49,929 nt of DNA from Roseibacillus ishigakijimensis (GTDB lineage Bacteria > Verrucomicrobiota > Verrucomicrobiia > Verrucomicrobiales > Akkermansiaceae). The notes under the pieces are model-generated. The model searched no databases. It saw nothing but the letters and a program-made list of their open reading frames with translations, and was not told where the DNA came from. The stretch's first letter is position 1, and every line of letters starts with the position of its first letter. The stretch is from the NCBI RefSeq assembly GCF_016595415.1, contig NZ_JAENIO010000031.1:1-49929 (forward strand). Direction: 5' to 3'. The translations under genes were made by a program, and so were the position numbers. Of this stretch, positions 31,878-40,084 are shown piece by piece.

Positions 31878-34127
31878 TCAGTTCGGAGCGGATCCCCATT
31901 CCTGGTTGGGTTCATCACCGAGTTGCAGTTGCAAGGTGCCGCCAGCGGCGAAGGCTCGATGGGGGAACTGGAAGTGATTCCATTCCCGGCCATTGAGCTT
32001 GGCTCCCTGGATGTAAACATTCTCGGGTGAGGCCTCGGGGGCTTCGATGACGAAGGTCTTGCCTTCGTAATAGTCGGGATCGAGGTGAATGGTGATCTTG
32101 CTGAAGACTGGGGCGGTGAGGTCGTAGTGGGGCTTCTGGGCCGCTCCTCCGCTCATATCGAAGAGTCCCAGCGCCATCAGCGCACTGAGCGAGCCCATCA
32201 GGCCCTGGTCTTCGTCGCCATTGTAACCGCCGAAGGGAGTAGTGTCGGAGAAGGTCTTGGCGAGAACCTCCCGGACCCAGTATTGCGATTTCCACGGCTG
32301 TCCGATGTGGTTGAAGACGTGGGCCATGCCGGTGGCGGGCTGGTTCTGGTAATCGACCCAGGAAATGGCGTGGTTGCCGTGCTCGGCGATGAAGCGCACG
32401 GGGGCGGCTTTTTCGAAATTGCTTTCCAGACGCTCGGCCATGGCTTCCTCGCTGCCAAAGAGTTTTGCCAATCCCGGCAAATCGTGGGGGATGTAGAAGG
32501 TGTAGATGGCGGAAGCGGATTCCACAAAGCCCGGGGAGGTGAAGCCTTTGTCGTTGATGGGGGAGAAGGGCTCGTGCCAAGAGCCGTCTTTGTTGCGGGG
32601 GCGCATCCAGCCGATTTCGCCGTCCCAGACGTTTTGATAGTTGGTGGCTCGCTTGCCGAGGAGGGCGGCTTCTTCCTTTCGCCCGAGGGAATCGGCGAGT
32701 TGGGAGAGACACCAGTCCTGGTAAGAATACTCGAGGGTTTGGGCCGCGCCCTGGCGGTGCCCCCCTTGTGATTTGGGAATCTTAAGGGGCACGTAGCCGC
32801 GGTTGACGTAGTAGGCCATGCCGCCGCCATTGGAGTAGGTCTGGGTCTCGTAGCCCGCGTGATCGCGGATGCCGCCGGGGAAGGCGTTGCGCATCAGCCC
32901 GGCGAGGGCCGCTTCTTCGTCCCAATTGCGGATGCCCTTGTGATAGGCGGCGGAGAAGAAGGAGGAGGCCGGATCCCCGATCATGACGTAGGTGTAATTG
33001 CCCCCGGAAGGACCGCGGGGGATGAGGCCCCCGTTGTGATACATGTCGATCATGGTATTGGCGAAGTTGTCCATCAGCTCGGGCCAGGCGAGGGGCCAGA
33101 GGACATTGATGGACCACTGCGCTCCCCAGAGTGCATCGAAGTTGTGGTGTGGGCGGCTCCCCTGCCGGACAACGGTGTGGGCTCCGGTGTTGTCGGCATA
33201 GCGGTGATCGACGTCGCTGACGATGCGGCGGCCTTGCAGGGCGTGCCAGAGATCGGTGTAAAATTTGGTTTTTTGCTCATCGCTGCCACCCTCGACCTCG
33301 ATCTTGCCCAGCCACTCGTTCCACTCGGCATGGGATTCGCTGACGATCTGGTCGAAATTCCAGTGGGGCAGCTCGGTGGCGAGATTTTTGCGGGCCCCAT
33401 CGAGGCCGGTGTAGGAGAGGCCGACCTTCATCAGCAGGGGTTTTTCCAATTGGCCAAAGTCGACCACGACTTTGCCGTCCTTCCAGTCGCCGTGGCGCGT
33501 GAGGGGGTGGTTGAACTCGGCCACGAAGTAGACTTGGAAGGGCTTTTTGCGGCGGCCCGTGGGCCCCATGGTGAAGGTGCCTTCGACGGCCTGCTGGTCC
33601 GCGCGCACGGAGGCCTCGTGGGCAATCATCTCGTGATCCATGAGCTTGCGGGCGAGGTCGAGGATGACGCGGGCCTCCTGGTCGGCGGGGTAGGTGTAGC
33701 GGTGGAAGCCGACCCGGGTGGTGGAGGTGAGCTCGGCATTGATGCCGTGGTCTTGCAAGAGAACCTGGTGATACCCGGCCCGCACCACTTCTTCCTCATG
33801 GGAAAAGCGGGAGGCATAGTCAGCGAGATCGCCGCTGCTGGTGATGGGCATGACGGGCAGACCCGCGATCTGCCAGCCGTGGATGTGGCTGAAGCACTGG
33901 ATTTTCTCGTCATTGTAGCGGTAGCCGGAGTCCCAGGTGCCATCGGTCTGGGTATCGGGGCTGAGATTAACGAGACCGAAGGGCCGGGTGGCGGAGCTGA
34001 AGTAGAAAAAGCGTGGCTTGACGGTGTCGATCTGGGGATTGACCCAATCGGCCGGGGTCTTTTCCGCGGCCTGTCCGGGAAAGAGCGCGGCGAGCGCGAA
34101 GATGGTGAAGAGAGAACGTAATTTCAT
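31878..34127 (-). CDS. GH92 alpha-mannosidase, secreted
   Basis: A 749-residue glycoside hydrolase of family GH92, calcium-dependent exo-acting alpha-mannosidases that remove mannose from N-glycans or mannans. A signal peptide (MKLRSLFTIFALAALFPGQA) is followed by ADWVNPQIDT, the family's N-terminal signature, then DGTWDSGYRYNDEKIQCFSH and GRRKKPFQVYFVAEF. The catalytic-domain landmarks are ALWGAQWSINVLWPLAWPEL, SNGGGMAYYVNRGYVPL and GGYNGDEDQGLMGSLSALMA (the GNEDxGxMS region). Length is normal. The ATG at 34127 matches the signal peptide; the long frame open upstream is a shadow of the ROK gene. It is the third gene of the operon, five bases after the ROK stop. Confidence 0.93.
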   Translation of the reverse strand: MKLRSLFTIFALAALFPGQAAEKTPADWVNPQIDTVKPRFFYFSSATRPFGLVNLSPDTQTDGTWDSGYRYNDEKIQCFSHIHGWQIAGLPVMPITSSGDLADYASRFSHEEEVVRAGYHQVLLQDHGINAELTSTTRVGFHRYTYPADQEARVILDLARKLMDHEMIAHEASVRADQQAVEGTFTMGPTGRRKKPFQVYFVAEFNHPLTRHGDWKDGKVVVDFGQLEKPLLMKVGLSYTGLDGARKNLATELPHWNFDQIVSESHAEWNEWLGKIEVEGGSDEQKTKFYTDLWHALQGRRIVSDVDHRYADNTGAHTVVRQGSRPHHNFDALWGAQWSINVLWPLAWPELMDNFANTMIDMYHNGGLIPRGPSGGNYTYVMIGDPASSFFSAAYHKGIRNWDEEAALAGLMRNAFPGGIRDHAGYETQTYSNGGGMAYYVNRGYVPLKIPKSQGGHRQGAAQTLEYSYQDWCLSQLADSLGRKEEAALLGKRATNYQNVWDGEIGWMRPRNKDGSWHEPFSPINDKGFTSPGFVESASAIYTFYIPHDLPGLAKLFGSEEAMAERLESNFEKAAPVRFIAEHGNHAISWVDYQNQPATGMAHVFNHIGQPWKSQYWVREVLAKTFSDTTPFGGYNGDEDQGLMGSLSALMALGLFDMSGGAAQKPHYDLTAPVFSKITIHLDPDYYEGKTFVIEAPEASPENVYIQGAKLNGREWNHFQFPHRAFAAGGTLQLQLGDEPNQEWGSAPN

Positions 34128-34132
34128 GAGTG

Positions 34133-35239
34133 TTAGGAAAGTTGATCGAGAGCGTAGGCGTAGGCCCCAATGGCCACGGCCTCGCTGGTGCCGAGACGGG
34201 TGATGCCGATTCCACTGCGCGGCAAGGGGTCGTAGGGCAGGGTTTCGTTGCTGCCGGGGATGGCGATGGCGCGGGTTTCGCCCTGCAGAAAGTGCTGGTA
34301 GCTGGCTTCCTCCTCGAGGTTGCAGGCTTCTTGCACCAGTCGGGGGAAGTCCTCTCCGGCGGGCGAGCGGTAGGTCCCGTTCATCTCTGCCAGGAGGGCC
34401 GGGAGAAAGAGATCGGCTGCTCCCGAGAGCCCGCCACCGATGACCACGAGGCCATCGGTAAGGGTGACGAGTTGGGCCAGGGTGTCGCCCACCACTTCGC
34501 CCAGCTGCTGGTAAGCCCAACGAGCCGCTTCTGCCTGGGGATGGTCGCTCTGGCGGGCCAGCTCGGCAATGTCCTTGGGGGAGGGCGCTTCCGCCAGGGG
34601 GAGTCCGCATTTTTCGCTGAAGCTTCGTTGCACCGCCCGGATGCAGGCCCCTTCTTCCGCATTGCTCTCGGGGTGGAGCTTGTTGCGCATCAACCAGACC
34701 TCTCCGCCGGAGACGTTGTCACCCCGCAACAGATGGCCGTCGATGACGATGCCGCCGCCGAATCCGGTGCCCAAGGTGACTCCGCAGAGGTTGCGGTAGC
34801 GCTTGGGGCTGCCCGCTTGCGCGAGGCGGGCATTGACCTCGGGTAAGAGTCCGGCCATGGACTCGCCGTAGACGAAGAGATCGCCATCGTTGTTGAGAAA
34901 GGTAGGCAGGCCGAAGTGATTTTCCAGAAAAGGAGCCAAAGGAACCCCGCCGCGAAAGCAGGGGAGATTGGGCAGATCGCCCACGATGCCATGGCGGTAA
35001 TCGCAGGGGCCGGGGAAGGCGAAACTGATGGCGGAGGGTGGGGTGGCCAGTTCAGCACGCACGCGCTCAAAGCCTGCCACGAGAGTCTGCAAGCAGGCGG
35101 TCAGCTCATGGGTGTTGGAAGGCAGGGAAAAGGACGCGATGGCGGGCTTCCCCCCCTGCATAGCGGAGAACTTGAAGCTCGTGCCCCCGGCATCGAGGGT
35201 CATCACCGAGCGGGAGTCGTTCTGGGGCGAATTTGGCAT
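34133..35239 (-). CDS. ROK-family sugar kinase
   Basis: A 368-residue ROK-type protein without an N-terminal DNA-binding domain, so a kinase rather than a repressor. Visible motifs are the phosphate loop LDAGGTSFKFSAM, SFAFPGPCDYRHGIVGDLPN, the sugar-contacting FLNNDGDLFVYGES with its catalytic Asp, and LCGVTLGTGFGGGIVIDGHL. The usual zinc-binding CxCGxxGC motif is absent; that position reads LHPESNAEEGACIRAVQ. With a GH92 mannosidase downstream (5-base gap) and an MFS sugar importer upstream (6-base gap), phosphorylation of mannose or fructose is the most likely job. Family assignment is firm, the substrate is inferred. Confidence 0.88.
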   Translation of the reverse strand: MPNSPQNDSRSVMTLDAGGTSFKFSAMQGGKPAIASFSLPSNTHELTACLQTLVAGFERVRAELATPPSAISFAFPGPCDYRHGIVGDLPNLPCFRGGVPLAPFLENHFGLPTFLNNDGDLFVYGESMAGLLPEVNARLAQAGSPKRYRNLCGVTLGTGFGGGIVIDGHLLRGDNVSGGEVWLMRNKLHPESNAEEGACIRAVQRSFSEKCGLPLAEAPSPKDIAELARQSDHPQAEAARWAYQQLGEVVGDTLAQLVTLTDGLVVIGGGLSGAADLFLPALLAEMNGTYRSPAGEDFPRLVQEACNLEEEASYQHFLQGETRAIAIPGSNETLPYDPLPRSGIGITRLGTSEAVAIGAYAYALDQLS

Positions 35240-35245
35240 CTGGAT

Positions 35246-36640
35246 TCAGGCGGTCGGGAGTTCCCTTGTTTCTTTACCAAATTTCGAGGCCACGAAACCA
35301 AAGAAAGCCAGATAGAGATAGCTGATCAGCACGACCGAGAGGGAAGCTCGCACGCCGAAGGCGTCCATCAGGCCCCCTTGCAGCGCGGGCAGCACCGCCC
35401 CCCCGCAGATCATCATCACGAGGAGAGAGCTGCCCTGGCTGGTGTCCTTGCCGAGGCCCTGGATGGAGAGGGTGAAGATATTCGACCACATGATGGAATT
35501 GGCTAAGCCAATGCCCACGATGGACCAGAGGGCGAATTCTCCGGAGGCGGTCATCGCCAAGAGGGAAAGCACGGTGGCGACGAGGGCAAAGAGGCCCACC
35601 ATGCGCCCGGGTAGAGCATTGCCGAGGCGGAAAAAGACAAAGCTGAGGGCGACCGTAACGAGATAGGGCCAGATTTCACCCACCGTGAGGTCGGATTTTC
35701 CTTTTGCCGACAGGAAGATGACGAGCACGGAAATCGCGGCCGCCGCCACCATCATGGGAAACTTTTTGGCGGCACCGAGTTCGCTGAGGGAAATCGCTCC
35801 CATCAGGCGGCCAATCATGAGTCCACCCCAGTAGAAGGAGAGATACTTGACCCCTTGCTCCTCGGTGAAGTGCATGATGTTCTCGAGATAGTTGACGAGA
35901 ATGCTGCCCACGGTCACTTCCGCCCCCACGTAGAGGAAGATGGCCGCCATGCCCCAGGCAAAGTGCTTGTGACGGAAGACCTTGACCCCGGCCTCAATCG
36001 TGCCCTCCTGGCGAAAGGTGGGCAGTTTGATGAACTTGATGGCGGTGGCAAGGGAGAGAAGGATGACGGCGAGGCCAATGTAAGGGGTCTTCACCGTGTC
36101 GAGACCGCTGTTGCCACCCGCACTCTGGAAAATGAGCGTGCCACCGATGAGGGGAGTGAGCACGTAACCGAGGGAATTGAGCCCTTGGGAGAGATTGAGG
36201 CGCGAGGAAGCGGAGGACTCCGGCCCCAGAATGGAGATGTAGGGATTGGCCGCGATCTGGATCAGGGTCACCCCGCTGCCCAAGAGGCAGAGCGCGACCA
36301 GAAAGAGGGGGTAAGAGGCCGCATTGGCCGCCGGAACAAAGACCAGACAAGCCCCGGCAGTGAGGACGAGACCGACAATGAGGCCATTCTTGTATCCGAT
36401 TTTATTGATGGGGTCCCCTTTGGCGGCCGAGATGAGGAAGTAGGCGAGAGAGACCAGGCAGTAGGCTCCGAAAAAGAAGGATTGCACGAGATTGGCCTGG
36501 AATTGGGAAAGGCTGAACTCGGCTTTGAATTTCGGGATCAGCAGATCGTTCATGCAGCTAATGAACCCCCACATGAAGAAGAGAGAGGTGACGGTCGCGA
36601 AGGCAAAACGGTTGCCTGAAGAAGATGGGTTTTCGGCCAT
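35246..36640 (-). CDS. FucP-type MFS sugar importer
   Basis: A 464-residue major facilitator with about 12 predicted helices, of the fucose:proton symporter (FHS) subgroup that also imports glucose, mannose and related sugars. Typical segments are FFMWGFISCMNDLLIPKFK, FFFGAYCLVSLAYFLISAAK, GSGVTLIQIAANPYISILGP and FYWGGLMIGRLMGAISL. The ATG at 36640 fits family starts; the 13 codons open upstream lie between promoter and start. It is the first gene of the tight MFS-ROK-GH92 operon, which argues that it imports the monosaccharide released by the mannosidase. Confidence 0.92.
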   Translation of the reverse strand: MAENPSSSGNRFAFATVTSLFFMWGFISCMNDLLIPKFKAEFSLSQFQANLVQSFFFGAYCLVSLAYFLISAAKGDPINKIGYKNGLIVGLVLTAGACLVFVPAANAASYPLFLVALCLLGSGVTLIQIAANPYISILGPESSASSRLNLSQGLNSLGYVLTPLIGGTLIFQSAGGNSGLDTVKTPYIGLAVILLSLATAIKFIKLPTFRQEGTIEAGVKVFRHKHFAWGMAAIFLYVGAEVTVGSILVNYLENIMHFTEEQGVKYLSFYWGGLMIGRLMGAISLSELGAAKKFPMMVAAAAISVLVIFLSAKGKSDLTVGEIWPYLVTVALSFVFFRLGNALPGRMVGLFALVATVLSLLAMTASGEFALWSIVGIGLANSIMWSNIFTLSIQGLGKDTSQGSSLLVMMICGGAVLPALQGGLMDAFGVRASLSVVLISYLYLAFFGFVASKFGKETRELPTA

Positions 36641-36699
36641 AAGAGTGTGTGTCGTGTTCTTCAATGAAGCTTGCAGCAAAAAACGGCAAGGGACGGTCT

Positions 36700-36718
36700 G
36701 TTTACCCTGTAAACCTGA
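36700..36718 (-). promoter_or_regulatory. palindromic operator of the MFS-ROK-GH92 operon
   Basis: GTTTACCCTGTAAAC (36700-36714) is a perfect palindrome with 6-base arms and a 3-base centre, 60 bases upstream of the MFS start; the shared 13-base motif runs to 36718. The size and position fit a LacI-family operator overlapping the promoter, and a LacI-type gene lies at the end of the same gene series. Confidence 0.65.
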
Positions 36719-36837
36719 CGTGTTTTCTTGCTCTTGCCTCCTGTCTCAGGAGTGCCTGAGGAAAAATTCCGGACGCTCGAACTTGAGGGCTACTCTGTTT
36801 CGTCGAGCAAATAGCACCCAGCAGCGAAGGTTCATGA

Positions 36838-37527
36838 CATCCTGTTTTATCGAAGTCAAACGAGCTGCTTCGGAAACGGTTCGCACTTTGGGGGCTTGGC
36901 TCCACTGGTATCTCACGACGTTTCAATGCCCGGGCCGCCCGCACCTTTGGCATGGGCACCACCCAATCTTACCAGAATCTGATCGCAGGGGGAGTCTGGC
37001 GGGGTCAATGGGGCAACCGGGCCCAAGCCGAAACTTACCTCGCCAACGGAGATGGCGGCTATGCCGATGGTCTCCACGGAGACGGACACGCGATCTGGCC
37101 GGGAGGTTTCAACTACGATTCTGAAGACGGCTTCCTGCGCCGACTCTGGCACACGCGAGTCATGGCGGGAATCCGTGCCGATATGGGAATCCTGTCTTTT
37201 ACGCGGGAAGCACAGAATGAATTTGCCCTGCTTGGGGAGGAAGCTCGCTTTGCAGTGGAAAGTCCAGTCGGCACAACCTTCCAATGGTTCAAGGACGGAA
37301 GCCCCCTTCAGAATGGTCTCCGCATCACAGGAGCGAACACGGCGGTCTTGCGTATTTTCGAAGCAAGGGCTTCTGATGCAGGAAACTATTTTTGCGAAGC
37401 AACGGGGGGAGCGGAGACCTTTCTTTTTCGTCAAAAAAAAGCCCCTCCTGGCTCGGGAGCAGGAGGGGCTGGCAAGGGGAAGTTTCCGCCCGGGATCAGG
37501 GCAGGGGGCCTTCGATCAGGCGGATGA
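36838..37527 (+). pseudogene. remnant of a secreted Ig-domain protein
   Basis: The frame is open from 36838 but has no ATG, GTG or TTG before 36952, although protein-like sequence (STGISRRFNARAARTFGMGT) already precedes that ATG. The middle reads GGVWRGQWGNRAQAETYLAN and HAIWPGGFNYDSEDGFLRRL, which I do not recognise. At about 37240-37425 there is an Ig-like domain: VGTTFQWFKDGSPLQNG then LRIFEARASDAGNYFCEATG, the W and D-x-G-x-Y-x-C pattern. The frame then runs through the terminator hairpin of the converging gene and ends with Gly-rich nonsense. So both ends are missing; it is probably a truncated piece of a larger surface protein. If expressed from 36952 it would give 191 residues. Confidence 0.6.
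37433..37470 (-). terminator. intrinsic terminator of the secreted-protein operon
   Basis: Stem AGCCCCTCCT/AGGAGGGGCT (10 base pairs) with an 11-base loop that can pair further, followed on the minus strand by eight T. It lies about 25 bases after the stop of the 853-aa gene. Confidence 0.93.
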
Positions 37528-40057
37528 GCTCGGTGCTACCCAGGCCTGAAACGTCGATGGTCTTGCTTTCGCTCGCCGCTGCGGCTTCAAACTGGCTGTT
37601 CGGGAGGGCTTCGAATTCGCTGGTTCCGGAATTGAAGCGTTGGAAGTGATAAGTGCTGCCGGTGCTGAGACCGGCGGCCTCCACTGTGAGGCTGCCTTCG
37701 CTGTAGGATGCGACCGCGAGATCCAGTCCGCTGGTGCCTGCGACGGCCTCATAGTTGGCGAGGGCTTGCGCCGCAGTCATGGTGCCCTCGTAGATTTTGA
37801 AGTCTTCGAAGGTTCCGGCTGTGCGTGCGTCTCCGGCATTGGAGCGGCCGAGCCAGTTGTTGAGGTCGTTGAAGTCACTCAGATCGGAGCGTCCATAGGG
37901 CAGGTTATCACTGCCGACCAGTTGACCATCAAAGTAGATGTTGCGAATCCCGACGGCGGAATCGTAAGTGACCACGTAGTGATGAAGGGTGCCGGTGGTG
38001 ATGGTGGCCGAGGTGTTGAGCGCGGCAGTGCCCAGGGCCCGGCTGGTGGTGGCTTCCGAGGCGACCACTCCGCTGCCACTCCGCCGGGGAGTGAGGTTGA
38101 AGTGGTTGGTCTGGAGGCCGGGATTGTCTTCTCCTCCCGTCGAATTACCGAAGTCGAAGATCCGGATCCAGGCGCCGGTGCTATCGATGGTGACCCAGGT
38201 CTCGATGGTGATAGCATCGGGCAGGGCGGAGATCATGCCATTGGGCAAATCCACGTAGGCCGCGTTGATCTGCCCTTCGGCCGGGAATTGGGGGCCTCCG
38301 GGCAAGGTCAAGCCGGTTCCGGTGAAGAGGGCTTCGTCACCCACGACAAGGCCATCGGCTTCGCCTACTAGGTCGGGAATCACGGTCGTGGCGGGAGCCG
38401 CTCCCGCCGTGCCATCGAAGTCGTAGTGGTGGCGGAGAGCAATGGGCTTCTCGGGCACGGCTGCGAGAGTCAGGGTGACGGACTCGCTGATTGAGCTGAC
38501 ATCATCGCTCAGGAACCACTTGGCGGTGATCACTGAATCGCCCAAGAGGGATTCGTCACTGCCGGGAGTGGCTACTCCGTTGAAGGAGCCGATGGTGATG
38601 TCGCTTCCGCCATCGGTGGTGAACTCAATGCCGTTGAGGTCATTGAGCACGATGGGCTCAGTGATGTTGGGGGTGGTCACCTCGGCTACGACGGTGATTG
38701 ATTGCCCCCCCACGTAGAGCGTCTCGGTCGGGACCGACAGGGTGATTGAGGTCGGGTCCTCCAGATTGACTTCGGTGGTGCCGGTCAGGGTGGGGAGACC
38801 GGGAACCGCCAGTTCGGCCGTGATGGTGGAGGTTCCTTCCGGCCCGGGGATGACCAGACCGGTTTCGTCAATTTCCAGCGAAGAGGTGTTGCTGGAAAGG
38901 TAGGTGAAGTCCGGAAAATTCTCGATGGACACATTGGAGAGGCTCTCGCTATTGGCGGTCGCGTTGAGGTCGAACTGCGGCCCATAGGCGAGGAGGTAGC
39001 TGGGATCCGGGATTGAGAGCACGATCTCGTCGGCAGTCTCGACCTCGAAGGCCACGGTATTGCTCACTGCCTGGGTGTCATTGGCCCCGGTGATGGTGGC
39101 CGTGATGTTCGCGGTGCCTTCCCCCACGAAACTCACTTGCCCGGAGGGAGAGACTGTCACCGCGTTGGGATTGTCTGATGAGAAGGTGATGTAGTCGCTG
39201 CCCAAGCCGTTGGCGGCGATCACTCCGGCATTGGAGTAATCCGCGGTGGCGGTGAGAGTGAGAGGAGGTGAGCCGGCCAAGAGCAAGGTTTCCGCCGGCT
39301 CGCTCAAGGTCACCGAATTGGCTTCGCCGAAGTCGGGGGACCCAATGGAGAGCGAGAATCCGTTGAAGGCGGCCGTGCCTCCATTGTCGCTGGCTTCCCA
39401 ATCGAAGGAAATGCTGTCCGTGCCATCGGAGATGAACTGGAATTGCACCCAGGGAATGGCTCCGGTGGAGTCCCCCCGGGTCACCCCGGCACCATTGTAG
39501 AGGGTCTCGGCCGAGAGGGGGTCGAGGGTGCTGTAGTGGGCGGTGAAGCGGGAGTCCTGCGAGACATTATCGCCCACACCCCAGCAGGTCAGGGTGATGA
39601 CTTCGCCGGGAGTAGTGGTGAAGCCACTGACGGTGAGGGTGCTGAGGTCGGCAGTGGGACCTTTGAAGCAATAGGTTTCCGAGATGGTGGCGGTGTCGTT
39701 CCAAGAGGCGGACCCGGCCGTAAAGCCACTGGAAGGTCCGGTGGTGGCTACCGTGAAGTCCCCGAAAGCGGTGGCGGTAGCCAAGCTTCTCCAGGTAGTT
39801 CCGTTGTTTCCGCTTTGGCCTTCATTGACGGGATTTTCCCCCACATAGATGAAGACGTCGTCGGTCGTGGCTGCATTGAGCGCGGAGTCAGCACTGGCAA
39901 AGGCCGCGAGGACCGTAGCCGGATCGGCAGGACCGTTGGGAACGGTCCCGGGACGACCTTCGCGAAAATCGATCGCGAGGTATTGTCCGCACAGTGGAGT
40001 GATGAAGGCGGCGAAGGTGCCCGCCGTGAGCAATGGTTTTCGGTTTTTTAGTTTCAT
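37496..40057 (-). CDS. secreted 853-aa protein with Ig-like repeats and LamG domain
   Basis: A large exported protein. Signal peptide: MKLKNRKPLLTAGTFAAFIT, cut near LCG/QYLAIDF. Residues about 25-240 form a domain shared with the neighbouring 1666-aa protein, ending in FNGFSLSIG. Residues about 245-555 contain three BIG_2-like Ig repeats (ITATITGANDTQAVSNTVAF; TSTITAELAVPGLPTLTGTT; VAEVTTPNITEPIV). Residues about 565-765 form a LamG/concanavalin-like domain (RHHYDFDGTAGAAPATTVIP, ITIETWVTIDSTGAWIRIFD, HHYVVTYDSAVGIRNIYFDG), often carbohydrate-binding. The last 80 residues end like many verrucomicrobial secreted proteins. No catalytic site seen. It follows the 1666-aa gene after 27 bases. Confidence 0.88.
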   Translation of the reverse strand: MKLKNRKPLLTAGTFAAFITPLCGQYLAIDFREGRPGTVPNGPADPATVLAAFASADSALNAATTDDVFIYVGENPVNEGQSGNNGTTWRSLATATAFGDFTVATTGPSSGFTAGSASWNDTATISETYCFKGPTADLSTLTVSGFTTTPGEVITLTCWGVGDNVSQDSRFTAHYSTLDPLSAETLYNGAGVTRGDSTGAIPWVQFQFISDGTDSISFDWEASDNGGTAAFNGFSLSIGSPDFGEANSVTLSEPAETLLLAGSPPLTLTATADYSNAGVIAANGLGSDYITFSSDNPNAVTVSPSGQVSFVGEGTANITATITGANDTQAVSNTVAFEVETADEIVLSIPDPSYLLAYGPQFDLNATANSESLSNVSIENFPDFTYLSSNTSSLEIDETGLVIPGPEGTSTITAELAVPGLPTLTGTTEVNLEDPTSITLSVPTETLYVGGQSITVVAEVTTPNITEPIVLNDLNGIEFTTDGGSDITIGSFNGVATPGSDESLLGDSVITAKWFLSDDVSSISESVTLTLAAVPEKPIALRHHYDFDGTAGAAPATTVIPDLVGEADGLVVGDEALFTGTGLTLPGGPQFPAEGQINAAYVDLPNGMISALPDAITIETWVTIDSTGAWIRIFDFGNSTGGEDNPGLQTNHFNLTPRRSGSGVVASEATTSRALGTAALNTSATITTGTLHHYVVTYDSAVGIRNIYFDGQLVGSDNLPYGRSDLSDFNDLNNWLGRSNAGDARTAGTFEDFKIYEGTMTAAQALANYEAVAGTSGLDLAVASYSEGSLTVEAAGLSTGSTYHFQRFNSGTSEFEALPNSQFEAAAASESKTIDVSGLGSTELIRLIEGPLP

Positions 40058-40084
40058 TGGATTGAGTTTAATTTGGGAAAGGAT

